Positions 1 through 9,374 of a DNA stretch of 64,000 bases are shown piece after piece. Each line of letters begins with the position of its first letter. Within the stretch, counting starts at the first letter, position 1. Both the position numbers and the translations under genes were made by a program. The notes under the pieces are model-generated. The model saw only the letters and a program-made list of their open reading frames with translations, had not been told where the DNA came from and made no database searches. Source of the stretch: Bdellovibrionales bacterium (GTDB taxonomy: Bacteria > Bdellovibrionota > UBA1018); NCBI GenBank assembly GCA_947380295.1, contig CANCQK010000012.1:28142-92141 (forward strand). Reading direction: 5' to 3'.

Positions 1-29
1 TCTAAATTCGGCACTTAAGCTAATGCGGC
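1..29. repeat. 29-bp direct repeat, left copy
   Basis: The first 29 bases of the window recur exactly at 9307-9335. The right copy is immediately preceded by a GGGACGGAGCC-type motif; the window begins too late to show whether the left copy is too. The two copies bracket the RAYT transposase and the giant lipoprotein gene, so they may be ends of REP-like units spread by the transposase. Confidence 0.75.
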
Positions 30-50
30 GAATTGCGGGTCGTGATTTTG

Positions 51-65
51 ACGTCCCTCGGACGT
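51..65. repeat. Short perfect hairpin downstream of the RAYT gene
   Basis: ACGTCC and GGACGT pair around a CTC loop. Short GC-rich hairpins beside RAYT genes are the usual form of REP elements, but only one copy of this hairpin was found here. The rest of 30-254 shows no convincing gene. Confidence 0.35.
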
Positions 66-254
66 GATTGATGCGTAATGAGACGGAAAACCTGTCCGGC
101 TCTCCGCGTATGGCATGAGTAAACGCTCGATTGTGATTTTTCCGTAAAAATGAAGAAGAAATCAGGCGATCCTACGGATTTTTAGATACACTTCGGCCTT
201 CCCCAGGGCGAAACTGAGAAAATCGAAGGTCATTTGAACGATGACTTAAGCCTG

Positions 255-974
255 TTATGCCGGGGAAGCACGGGCAATGGCTGATGCTCTGGCGCACAAC
301 TGCTCTTTTAGAGCGGTTTCCATTTTTCTTACCCACAGCGCATCGCCGATGAAGTGACTTAAAAACTGAGTCCAGCTTGCAGTAGTTTGTTCAAGGTACT
401 TCCGAAATAGCATCCGATAAGCTCTTTGACGCCCTTCAGGGGTATCAGAGAGCTCAACGTACCATTGAGGAGGGGTAATGTGTTTGGTCCATTCATCGAT
501 CTCTCCATGTGCGTAGAATCGATAAGAATTCCAGAAGTAATACCTAAGTTTCTCTGGTTTGATCATGCCTGCTCGGATCGGATTGGCCTCAATGTAAAAA
601 TGGACCCGCATTTCGGCTTCTAGGCCCCCCACTAACGGAGTTTTTGGGCGTTCGTTCGCCACCTTGCCGGAGCGGCTAAAGGCCCGATTGAAGCGCATCC
701 CAAAAGTGCCATGAGCCACTCTCATCACGTGAGAGAGCTTGGTTGCTCCGTCTGAGTAACTCATCTGTTGGTGAATGTGATTGCTCATCAGACAGAAGGT
801 GTGGAGCTTGACTGAATCGTCTGATCCTCGGTGCTTTAGACCGGAAATCAAACTCTGAAAGAACAATTTTTTCGCCCCGGAGCGGTCAAAAAGGTACTCA
901 CTGTTATGACATTTCCAGAACAAGTGAACAACTCCAGTGGGTTGAGACAGGATTTGATAACGGGATACTCGCAT
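255..974 (-). CDS. REP-associated tyrosine transposase (RAYT, Y1/HUH family)
   Basis: A 239-residue single-strand DNA transposase of the IS200-like Y1 family. The HUH metal-binding pair is His66 and His68 (SNHIHQQM) and the catalytic tyrosine is Tyr127 in FYIEANPIRAGM, the typical RAYT arrangement. Family members nick and join single-stranded DNA at REP-type hairpins and are usually single-copy domesticated genes rather than full insertion sequences. The motif GGGACGGAGC lies about 38 bases upstream of the start codon (1012-1021 on the opposite strand), and two more copies follow the next gene (9287 and 9352), so this enzyme probably spread or maintains them. The catalytic residues are intact, so it could be active. 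Confidence 0.88.
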   Translation of the reverse strand: MRVSRYQILSQPTGVVHLFWKCHNSEYLFDRSGAKKLFFQSLISGLKHRGSDDSVKLHTFCLMSNHIHQQMSYSDGATKLSHVMRVAHGTFGMRFNRAFSRSGKVANERPKTPLVGGLEAEMRVHFYIEANPIRAGMIKPEKLRYYFWNSYRFYAHGEIDEWTKHITPPQWYVELSDTPEGRQRAYRMLFRKYLEQTTASWTQFLSHFIGDALWVRKMETALKEQLCARASAIARASPA

Positions 975-1011
975 AGGGAATTCTACAGATGAAAGAACTG
1001 TGCCAGGTTGA

Positions 1012-1024
1012 GCTCCGTCCCTCC
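1012..1024 (-). repeat. REP-like GGGACGGAGC motif upstream of RAYT
   Basis: Read on the minus strand this is GGAGGGACGGAGC. It is followed about 20 bases later by TTTCATCT, as in the two longer copies at 9287-9309 and 9352-9374. Its position just before the transposase start fits a recognition or terminal sequence of the RAYT unit. Confidence 0.55.
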
Positions 1025-1055
1025 TCCACCTAGATTAGAGTGTCACCCTGCGTCA

Positions 1056-1082
1056 TAAATGCTGCTGTGTAGCGGCCGACAC
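1056..1082 (+). promoter_or_regulatory. Sigma-28 (FliA)-type promoter for the giant lipoprotein
   Basis: TAAA at 1056-1059, a 15-base spacer, then GCCGACAC at 1075-1082. The sigma-28 consensus is TAAA-N15-GCCGATAA, so the -35 is exact and the -10 matches 6 of 8. The predicted transcript would start about 60 bases before the ATG. Confidence 0.5.
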
Positions 1083-1150
1083 AGTTCATTTAATTCTATA
1101 AAAAGACGATAATAATTGAGTCAGGTAATACACACGCCGGAGGGCGTTGA

Positions 1151-4100
1151 ATGTTGAACGTTGGTGGACTCAAGATTTCTGAGGCGACGAGCTTCAGAAC
1201 TATTTCGGCGTTTCTGCGGCAGGGTTTGCTCTGTTTGGGACTCGCTGTTTCTATTGCCGGCTGTAATGAGGATGCATCCACTTTAGATGATTTTTTTCGC
1301 GGCTATTCGGTTAGTCCTAGCCCATATACGCTGAGTGGTACCTCGGGTAATCCCGCACTCGTGGTGGGTAACGATGCCCTTCAAATTACTGGTACACCGA
1401 ATACTCCAGGTTCAACCGGATACGATTTTCAAACTTTATCGGTAGGTGAGGTGGGTGCCGGGGTTACCATTAGCGTTAAAAATACATCAACTGTGGGCAT
1501 TTATATTCAGTCGATCTCTCTCGTGGATCACACGGGTTCTGAAAATCCAAACTTCTTGATCACTCCAAACTCCAATCCAGCGAACAATTGCCCAACGGGG
1601 TCAAATGCATTGGCCTCTGGGGCAAGTTGTAGTTTTGTTTTAAATTTTCAGCCTCAGGTCGTGGGTTCAATTGAATTTCCGATGGCGGTTTATTACGGAT
1701 TGAACGGATCCTATTATCCGTTTGTTTCATTTGCTTCATTTATTGGTACTGGAGTGAGTCGGCCGACTTTCGCGGGCTTAAACACGATTGACCCTGCGAC
1801 GGTGAGTACAACACGCGTGGCATTGAATTGGGCTCAGGCCAGTAATGCCAATCATTACTTGGTTTACAAGTGCCTTGCTGATCCCTCCAGTCCGCTCAAT
1901 TGCCTGTCAGGGGATCCCTCAACTGCACTGTCTATTGATTCGACCGTCAATGGGGTGAGTGCGACTGGAACAGTCGTGACCGGTCTTGCGCCGGATACCT
2001 ATTATTTGTTCCGAGTTGAGGCACTCAATAGTGTGAGCCAGTCGGATGGTAATGCAATCATACAAAGTGCAAAGACCGATACCTTGGGACATTTTGATGC
2101 AATTCCTGATTTAACTTTAGCCGAAGGCCAGACGGGGCTCACGGTTGATCTATCCAATCTCTGTACGGATAGTGAGATGAATCAACCGTCATCCATCGCA
2201 CTCGTATCGCAGTCCGATCCTGATGGGAACTGCGTTCTTGGCCCCTCAGCCAATCAGATTCAATGCACCCCTCAGTTTAAGACGGGACATGCAAATTGGA
2301 GTTCTCAGCTTTCGATCAGTTGTCAGTTGAATGATGCGCCGAGTGCTTTTACTCAGACCCTCACACTGAATGTATCGGATGTGAATCGAGCTCCCGTCAT
2401 GATCCCAATCACGCCATCGACCGTTTTGGCGGGTTCCGATTTTGTCGTCCACGCATCGGCTCCTGATCCAGATGGTGATGGGGTTGTCTTTAGTTGTAAA
2501 TACGATAGCTTGGTGGATGGCGGAGTTACCTCTGGTGCTGCGGATTGTTCTGGTCTCATTAATAGCGACGGCAGCTCGGCCACTTTTAATGCGAGTACGG
2601 GGACATTGGGTTGGGCCCCGCCCCTCAGCTCAGCACAACACTCCTATGAGTTTAAAATGACTGCAGTCGATCCGTATGGGAGAACTGGATCGAGCGTGTT
2701 TACGTTGGCAGTTCAGCCGCCGCCACCTTCGAATTTGACGTCGATCCTGAGCGTCGCGTCGAGCACCATTGCATCGGGTAGCACCACGACGGTCACTCTC
2801 CAAGGGAGAGATACTCGGAACAATCCGCTCACCTACGGGGGAAATTCCCCGATTGTGATTTCAATGAGTTCAGGCAGTTCCTCCGGGCAGTTGAGTGCGC
2901 TGACGGATCATGGAGATGGGACTTATTCGGTGACGTTCACTGGGAGATTTGTAGGTACAGCTACTCTGACGGCTTCTATTTTAGGGGATTCAATCTTTAC
3001 GTCTTTACCGACGATTACCGTGACGCCAGGACCAGTGTCAGTGGCGCAGTCGACGGTGAGTGTCTCGAGTGCAACTCTCGCCTCCGGTAGCACATCAACG
3101 CTGACTTTAATTGCAAAGGATGCTCTAGGGAATCGGATTACGACCGGAGGTCTGAGCGTAGGATTTAACCTCTCGGGCGCTATTGGGAGAAGTACGGGCA
3201 CGATCAGCGCAGTGAACGATCATGGAGATGGGAGTTATACGGCAACGTTCACAGGAGTAGGATCGGGCACTGCTGCAACAGTCGGTGCGACTCTAGGCGG
3301 GATTGCTGTGAGTAGTTCGTTGCCTACTGTGACGGTGACTCCGGGAGCTTTCTCTCTAGCCAACTCGATCGTGAGTGCGTCTCCCGCTGGGAGTTCGGTC
3401 GTCTCAGGTTCGAGTGTGAGCTTAATTCTCAGCGCCAAGGATGCAGCTGGAAATCAAATCACATCCGGCGGGCAAACTGGACTTTCATTTTTTGCCTCAG
3501 GTGGCACGAGCACAGCAACGCTCGGGAGTGTGACGGACCGGGGTGATGGAACTTACGCAGGTAGTTTTACGGGGGTGCTGGCTGGCACGGCGCTCACCTT
3601 AGTGGCTAAGCAAGGTGCTGCTTCTTCTACATCGAGTGTGAGTTTGACCGTAGTGCCAGGTTCTTATTCTGGATTGACTTCTTTCGTGAGTTTAAGCACG
3701 TCTTCAATCACCTCGGGTACATCGAGCACGTTAGCGACGCTCCAACTCAAAGATGCCGCGGGTAACATTACGACTTCAGCTACGCCTTTGAGCGTTTCTT
3801 TTTATCAAGTCGATGGCTCGAGTACAGTTACTCTCGGGGGCGTCAGTGATCAGAGCAATGGATCCTATACAGCCAACCTCACTGGAGTGATTGCGGGCGG
3901 AACGTCTCATCTCTCAGCTCGCATCGCAGGCACAGCGCTCAGTTCAACGGCCCCGAGCTTCACCGTCAGTCCAGGTACCATCTCAGTTTCTCAATCGACT
4001 CTCACGGCTTCAGCCAGCACAATCGTCTCAGGCTCGACGGTGAGCTTAACCTTAGTTGCAAAAGATGCAGCCGGGAATTTTATCGTGGATGGTGGACGAA

Positions 4101-7100
4101 CGATCGTTTTTGGAGCGTCTGGTGGTACCAGCACGGGGACTTTTACAGCTACGAGTGATGGTGGCAACGGCACTTACTCTGCGAGCTTTACGGGGCTAAG
4201 AGCAGGGACGGCAACGACAATGACCGCAACGATTGATTCAGCGCTATTTTTGGGGACTTCGCCGACGATTCAGGTTCAGCCTGGAGCAATTTCTCTCACT
4301 CAATCGAGTCTGACTACATCATCCAGTTCATTGACAGCAGGAACTGCGGCTACCCTGACTGTCGTCCTAAAAGACGCCAATGATAATCTGATTTTAGATG
4401 CAAGCAAGGCTCCGAGTCTGACTGCGGCGATGAGCGCGTCGACGGCAGGTCTGAGTCAAGCGAGTTTCTCTAGCTTTACGCCTGTTATAGGAAGTGATGG
4501 AACCTATCAGTCGAGCGCAACGGCCACTACGGCGGGGAGTTCAAATACGATTCGGGTCACCCTGGCGGGTTCAGGTGTTTTGAGCACGCAACCGTCTTGG
4601 TCGGTTTCGCCCGGTAGCGTGAGTGCAACGGTTTCGACGGTCAGTACTTCGAGCAACTCCGTCATTGATGATGGGGTTTCTACGGCTACGATTACAGTGA
4701 CCTTGAAAGATCAGTATTCGAATTTAGTTTCAGGTAAGGCGGTGAGTCTAGCTTCTTCTCGTGCGGGTCTTGATACGATCTCCGCAGCATCGGGTACTTC
4801 AGATTCAAATGGGCAAGTGACGTTTACGGTGAAGTCAAGCGCGAGCGGAAACTCGGCCTACACAGCAACCAACTCAACCGACTCATTGGCGATTACTCCC
4901 ACTGCAACAGTGAGTTTCATCGCAGGTCCTGTCATTGCATCGAACTCTACGATCACCAATTCGGGCGGTTCGCCGACCGATAACAACTCAGATACGGTGA
5001 CCATTACAGTCAACTTGAAGGATTCCACACTCAATGGGGTTCCCGGTAAGAGTGTGACTCTAAATTCAAATCGATCGAACTTTGATACCATCACTCCGCC
5101 TCTGGTAACGACTGATAGTTCGGGTAGTGCAGCATTCACCGTGAAATCCAGTCGAGCTGGAACATCGATTTATACTGCAACTAACATCTCAGATACCCCC
5201 AACATCACCTTAAGCACGACCACGAGTGTGACTTACCAATTGGCGCCTCTCAGTCCGTCTCTTTCAACTGTCGTTTCGGATATCAACTCGCTTCAGGCAG
5301 ATGGAGTGTACCAAGCCACTGTCACCGTCACAGCGTTGAACCTCAACTCAAATCCGTTGTCAGGTCAGACGGTGACTCTCTCGTCCAATCAATCGGACAC
5401 GATTAGCCCTGCGTCTGCAACCACCAACTCAAGTGGGGTGGCTAGTTTTACGGTTTCATCAACGACAGTTCATAATTCAACGCTCACGGCAGCAGTGAAT
5501 GGGACTGCTTTAAATACTCGGCCGAACGTAGCCTTTGTTGCGATGGTGCCCGACCTTTCGCAGTCCTCATTGGCGCTCAGTTCGAGTTCAATTTTTAAAA
5601 ATGGGACCTCAGTTGCCACATTGATCGTTAGGAATGATCATGGAGTGGTATTGACCGGTGGAGGTCTCACGGTGACTTTTGCCGCATCAGTAGGCTCTGG
5701 GGTGAGCGCAGGGTCCTTCGGACCTGTGGCAGGAACTTATTCTTCCACATTTACGGCGAGCACTAAGGGCACTGCAACGACCATTTCTGCGACGATTACG
5801 GGGTATGGCCAGGTGTCTCAAACACGGAGTCTCACAGTTCAAAACACGGCACCTGTGATTTCTGCAGGCTTGGTCAACTCGGCCACCACTTATTCATTTC
5901 CGCTGAACTCCAATAGCTACTTACCTCTCGTTCAAGGGACTGCCTACACTCTGGCGACAGCAACTGATGCAGATGGGGATTCACTCAGTTATACTTGCAC
6001 TTACAGTACTCCCGGTCTTTCGTCTGGAGACTCGAACTTTGCGGCCACTGGGACTTTATGTACCAATTTGCCTTCACTCACTTCGGTCAACGGAACGCTG
6101 AAAGTCGGAACTCTTTCTACGAGCGGCAGTAGTTTGAGTTGGACTCCGACCAATACTCAGCGGGGCACTTATCAGTTGGTCTTTACACCGACGGATGGCA
6201 CGACGCCAGGCGCGACCAGTACTTTGAATGTTACCGTGCGAGAAAACAGTACGACCTCCAATCTTCTCGCTGCACTCGATGCCTGGTATGCAACTAATGC
6301 GACAGGCTTGGGATCTTCCGTGCCTTCGGGTGTTTTTGGGGCTTCCTCATCTGGTGCGTCTTGGTTGAATCTTTTGAATGGCTCGGCTGGCCAATCGATG
6401 AATGCGTGTACCTGGTCTGGCTCCGGGGTCGCTGCAGCGCCCTATTCACTCTTGTTTGACGGGGCGATAGCAAAGATGGATTTAGGATCACAGGTGGTGA
6501 ATGCGAGCTCGAGATTTGCCGTTGAAACTTGGGTCAAGCCTGGAGTGCCGACTACGGCAGGTGCTGTGATTGCAGGGAATGGCGCCATGACTGCTAACGG
6601 TTTCGCTCTCAGGCAGTCTGTATCCGGACTTCCAGGGCGAGCCGAGTTCGTGGTGGGCAAGAAATACACCTCCTATAGAAGTCTGATTCTCTCTCAACAA
6701 CCGTTGGGCTATTGGAGGTTTAATGAAACGAGCGGCACGACCGCCACAGATCTAAGCGGCAATGGATACAATGGCACTTATTCGACGGGGGCCAGCGGAG
6801 TAACGTTGGGTGCAACGGGAGCGCTGCCCAATGATACTGACAAGGGGATTACAGGAGCACTTAATTCAACCGTGAATTTTGGAAATGTGCCGGCGTTGTC
6901 ATTCACAGGGACGCAGGCGTTCTCAATGTCGTTTTGGTTGAACCCCTCCCAGACTACGGGGGGTAATACCAGTATTGGGACAGCCTCCAATACGACGGCA
7001 GGAGCTTCGTCAATGGGTTGGTCGGTTTTCTTCTCTTCTAGTAATAATTATTATCCTTCTGGTTATATTCAATATCGCTTTGCTCGTTCAGATGGAACGA

Positions 7101-9268
7101 TTAACTACTTCGATAATGGTACTACTAAGCAATGGTCTGGAGTGAATGCTTGTACCTTTAACTCTGCCCCCTACTGTAATTCCTCTGACTTTGCTCTCAA
7201 CAATTATTGGCATCATTATGTGGTTGTCTATACAGGTACAGCTGGATCCTCTGACTGTGGTGCTGCTGGCACGCCAACGGTTTGTCTTTATCAGGATGGC
7301 GCGCTCCGGTCTACGTTCACAACCAATGCGGCGACCACCACGATTCCAAGCAATACCAATCCACTTAGGGTGATTTTTGGAGCGCCTGGCAGTTTAGACG
7401 AACTTGCCCTATTTAGTAGCATATTGACACCGACTCAAATCTTGAACCAGTACACGATTGGGTTGGGAACTGTGGCTCCGGGTAATGCGATTTTGGAGGA
7501 TCGGCCTGTGGGTTACTGGCGTCTCAATGAGACCTCGGGCACGACGGCATTTGATTACTCTGGGAATGGCTATCACGGAACTTATGCCACACCGACTCCA
7601 GCAGCATCGCCCACGAACTTGCCGATCTTTGGGCAGTCTGGGCCACTCTCCGGAAGTGGAGATAGTTCGACGAGTACATTTTTTCCAAGCGGCTCTAACG
7701 TAACTCTGCCTACAGCGGTCGCTCCGTCAGGCAGTACCGCATTCTCCTCTGAGCTTTGGTTTAATCCAGACTCGAGCCTGGGCTCAGGAACTTATCAACT
7801 CTTACTCGGTGGCAGCAACACGCGCTGGTTAAGGCTCTCGGGAGCAAGCCATACCCTCAATTACTATTTTACATGGGCCTCTGTGAGTGTGTCTGACTCG
7901 ACGCCTAATCCCTCTGGAACCTGGGTTCATGTGGCAGTCACCTATGATCCCAACCTTGCAAACGGAACTTTACGACTTTATCGCAATGGAGTGCAGGTCA
8001 GTAGTACTTCTAACTTTGCATGGTCTGGTTGGCAGTTTGCTTATACGATCGGTGGTGCCAGTTCTGGAAATACCTTTGCCGGAAAGTTGAGCGAGGTCGC
8101 ATTTTTCAATTATGCTCTGAGCGCTGCTCAGGTTGCTAATCATTACAACTCCGGAAACGGCGCGGGCTGGTGGTATTGCCAAGCCAAGTCGCCGCTGAGT
8201 AGTTCGCTCTGGAGTCTCCTCTCTGCGGTGCATGATACGTCTACTGGAGTGTCTCAGCTTTACAATAATGGCCAGCAAGAGTGCTCCGTCACTCCTAAGT
8301 TAGTGGACTCAAACATTGTTTCCACTCAACCTGCGACCAATGTCTGGGCAGGCGCTACCCCGGCCGGGTCGAACTTCTGGGCGGGCTTGATGTCGACCCT
8401 CAAGTTTTTTGGCACCAATGACGGCACCACTCAACCGCTGCCTTCACCTTCAATCGCAGCCGATTTTGCCGCTGAGGCCAATCGGTATCGGGCAACTCCG
8501 GTTGAGAATATCGTGACGAACGGATTAGTGCTCAATTTAGATGCGGCTAATGCTCAGCAGGGGATGGGGCCTTTCGGGACAGGATGCGCCTCCACAGCTC
8601 TCAATTGGTGGGATTTATCCGGACTTTTGAACAATGGTTTGTTGACGAGCTTCCCGACTACTTGCAGCACCAATGGCTGGCAGGGTGCGGGGACTGTGGC
8701 TTCGCCGTATGCACTTAAATTAAACGGAACTTCTGATTGGGTGAATCTCCCAGGAAACAGTTCTCTGACCCTAGGTAGCGCATTATCCATTGTGGTTTGG
8801 GCAAATACTGCTGCATATGGTGGAACCGGCAACGAACGTTTAATTTCATACTATCAAGATGCTAATAACTCTTATGCCCTGGCAACTCCAGCCGATGTAG
8901 GATTGAAGTTAGCGTTGACCGTAAGAAAGGCAGGGGCTCAAATTAATGCAAATTACTATGCCTCTCCCACTGCAGGAACTTGGCAACAATTGGCTGGGAC
9001 GTGGGATGGTACCACTGCGAGAGTCTATCTCAATGGCGTCTTAGGCACTACAGCTACTGTGAATGGATGGCTCCCCGGCGCTACGACAACCCCCACACTG
9101 TGTATCGGACATAATTGCAATGGAACGCAGTATTGGAATGCCTCTATCGCTACAGTGCAAATCTACAACACCGCCCTGACTCAGCAGCAGATCAAACAAA
9201 ACTGCCTTGCCCAAGAAAAACGTTTCACAGCAACTCCTGGGATAGGCTCACTTTGCTCCGCGCCTTAG
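1151..9268 (+). CDS. Giant multidomain surface lipoprotein (Ig-like modules plus LamG domains)
   Basis: A 2705-residue exported lipoprotein with lipobox SIAGC (Cys38), probably displayed on the cell surface. In order: a beta-rich ASPM/Hydin-like domain (about 90-200), a fibronectin type III-like domain (205-310), two cadherin/Ig-like domains (315-525), ten tandem invasin-like Ig modules of about 100 residues (530-1564, many with a DHGDGTY-type turn), another cadherin-like domain, then LamG/concanavalin-like domains to the C-terminus. Two LamG domains containing YWR(F/L)NETSGTTA sit inside a third one, whose halves lie near 1697-1840 and 2335-2425; a final LamG covers about 2450-2700. GGAGGG about 8 bases upstream supports the start. 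Such proteins usually act in adhesion or carbohydrate binding; the ligand cannot be told. A sigma-28-like promoter precedes it. Confidence 0.85.
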   Translation: MLNVGGLKISEATSFRTISAFLRQGLLCLGLAVSIAGCNEDASTLDDFFRGYSVSPSPYTLSGTSGNPALVVGNDALQITGTPNTPGSTGYDFQTLSVGEVGAGVTISVKNTSTVGIYIQSISLVDHTGSENPNFLITPNSNPANNCPTGSNALASGASCSFVLNFQPQVVGSIEFPMAVYYGLNGSYYPFVSFASFIGTGVSRPTFAGLNTIDPATVSTTRVALNWAQASNANHYLVYKCLADPSSPLNCLSGDPSTALSIDSTVNGVSATGTVVTGLAPDTYYLFRVEALNSVSQSDGNAIIQSAKTDTLGHFDAIPDLTLAEGQTGLTVDLSNLCTDSEMNQPSSIALVSQSDPDGNCVLGPSANQIQCTPQFKTGHANWSSQLSISCQLNDAPSAFTQTLTLNVSDVNRAPVMIPITPSTVLAGSDFVVHASAPDPDGDGVVFSCKYDSLVDGGVTSGAADCSGLINSDGSSATFNASTGTLGWAPPLSSAQHSYEFKMTAVDPYGRTGSSVFTLAVQPPPPSNLTSILSVASSTIASGSTTTVTLQGRDTRNNPLTYGGNSPIVISMSSGSSSGQLSALTDHGDGTYSVTFTGRFVGTATLTASILGDSIFTSLPTITVTPGPVSVAQSTVSVSSATLASGSTSTLTLIAKDALGNRITTGGLSVGFNLSGAIGRSTGTISAVNDHGDGSYTATFTGVGSGTAATVGATLGGIAVSSSLPTVTVTPGAFSLANSIVSASPAGSSVVSGSSVSLILSAKDAAGNQITSGGQTGLSFFASGGTSTATLGSVTDRGDGTYAGSFTGVLAGTALTLVAKQGAASSTSSVSLTVVPGSYSGLTSFVSLSTSSITSGTSSTLATLQLKDAAGNITTSATPLSVSFYQVDGSSTVTLGGVSDQSNGSYTANLTGVIAGGTSHLSARIAGTALSSTAPSFTVSPGTISVSQSTLTASASTIVSGSTVSLTLVAKDAAGNFIVDGGRTIVFGASGGTSTGTFTATSDGGNGTYSASFTGLRAGTATTMTATIDSALFLGTSPTIQVQPGAISLTQSSLTTSSSSLTAGTAATLTVVLKDANDNLILDASKAPSLTAAMSASTAGLSQASFSSFTPVIGSDGTYQSSATATTAGSSNTIRVTLAGSGVLSTQPSWSVSPGSVSATVSTVSTSSNSVIDDGVSTATITVTLKDQYSNLVSGKAVSLASSRAGLDTISAASGTSDSNGQVTFTVKSSASGNSAYTATNSTDSLAITPTATVSFIAGPVIASNSTITNSGGSPTDNNSDTVTITVNLKDSTLNGVPGKSVTLNSNRSNFDTITPPLVTTDSSGSAAFTVKSSRAGTSIYTATNISDTPNITLSTTTSVTYQLAPLSPSLSTVVSDINSLQADGVYQATVTVTALNLNSNPLSGQTVTLSSNQSDTISPASATTNSSGVASFTVSSTTVHNSTLTAAVNGTALNTRPNVAFVAMVPDLSQSSLALSSSSIFKNGTSVATLIVRNDHGVVLTGGGLTVTFAASVGSGVSAGSFGPVAGTYSSTFTASTKGTATTISATITGYGQVSQTRSLTVQNTAPVISAGLVNSATTYSFPLNSNSYLPLVQGTAYTLATATDADGDSLSYTCTYSTPGLSSGDSNFAATGTLCTNLPSLTSVNGTLKVGTLSTSGSSLSWTPTNTQRGTYQLVFTPTDGTTPGATSTLNVTVRENSTTSNLLAALDAWYATNATGLGSSVPSGVFGASSSGASWLNLLNGSAGQSMNACTWSGSGVAAAPYSLLFDGAIAKMDLGSQVVNASSRFAVETWVKPGVPTTAGAVIAGNGAMTANGFALRQSVSGLPGRAEFVVGKKYTSYRSLILSQQPLGYWRFNETSGTTATDLSGNGYNGTYSTGASGVTLGATGALPNDTDKGITGALNSTVNFGNVPALSFTGTQAFSMSFWLNPSQTTGGNTSIGTASNTTAGASSMGWSVFFSSSNNYYPSGYIQYRFARSDGTINYFDNGTTKQWSGVNACTFNSAPYCNSSDFALNNYWHHYVVVYTGTAGSSDCGAAGTPTVCLYQDGALRSTFTTNAATTTIPSNTNPLRVIFGAPGSLDELALFSSILTPTQILNQYTIGLGTVAPGNAILEDRPVGYWRLNETSGTTAFDYSGNGYHGTYATPTPAASPTNLPIFGQSGPLSGSGDSSTSTFFPSGSNVTLPTAVAPSGSTAFSSELWFNPDSSLGSGTYQLLLGGSNTRWLRLSGASHTLNYYFTWASVSVSDSTPNPSGTWVHVAVTYDPNLANGTLRLYRNGVQVSSTSNFAWSGWQFAYTIGGASSGNTFAGKLSEVAFFNYALSAAQVANHYNSGNGAGWWYCQAKSPLSSSLWSLLSAVHDTSTGVSQLYNNGQQECSVTPKLVDSNIVSTQPATNVWAGATPAGSNFWAGLMSTLKFFGTNDGTTQPLPSPSIAADFAAEANRYRATPVENIVTNGLVLNLDAANAQQGMGPFGTGCASTALNWWDLSGLLNNGLLTSFPTTCSTNGWQGAGTVASPYALKLNGTSDWVNLPGNSSLTLGSALSIVVWANTAAYGGTGNERLISYYQDANNSYALATPADVGLKLALTVRKAGAQINANYYASPTAGTWQQLAGTWDGTTARVYLNGVLGTTATVNGWLPGATTTPTLCIGHNCNGTQYWNASIATVQIYNTALTQQQIKQNCLAQEKRFTATPGIGSLCSAP

Positions 9269-9286
9269 GTTGGGGCGCCTTGAACG

Positions 9287-9309
9287 GGGACGGAGCCACT
9301 TTTTCATCT
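9287..9309 (+). repeat. REP-like direct repeat, copy 1
   Basis: A 23-base unit beginning GGGACGGAGCCA and ending TTTTTCATCT; it matches copy 2 at 9352-9374 in 22 of 23 positions. It lies 19 bases after the stop of the giant lipoprotein gene. Confidence 0.75.
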
Positions 9310-9335
9310 AAATTCGGCACTTAAGCTAATGCGGC
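9307..9335. repeat. 29-bp direct repeat, right copy
   Basis: Exact copy of the first 29 bases of the window. It begins in the last three bases of REP-like copy 1, suggesting that the same composite unit lies at both ends of the RAYT-giant gene segment. Confidence 0.75.
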
Positions 9336-9351
9336 TGCGCTGCACCCTAGA

Positions 9352-9374
9352 GGGACGGAGCCAATTTTTCATCT
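9352..9374 (+). repeat. REP-like direct repeat, copy 2
   Basis: Differs from copy 1 by one base. Recognisable antitoxin coding sequence begins at the very next base (9375), so this repeat marks the breakpoint of the higA gene. Confidence 0.75.

Noticed and set aside
60..130. Group II intron-like fragment (GAGACGGAAAACC...CCGGCTCTC)
   Set aside because: No domain V fold with the catalytic triad could be drawn and no reverse transcriptase sequence is nearby.
2730..5843. Tandem repeats resembling a CRISPR or satellite array
   Set aside because: The repeats are protein modules of about 300 bases inside one open frame; no short conserved direct repeats with unique spacers occur there or elsewhere in the window.
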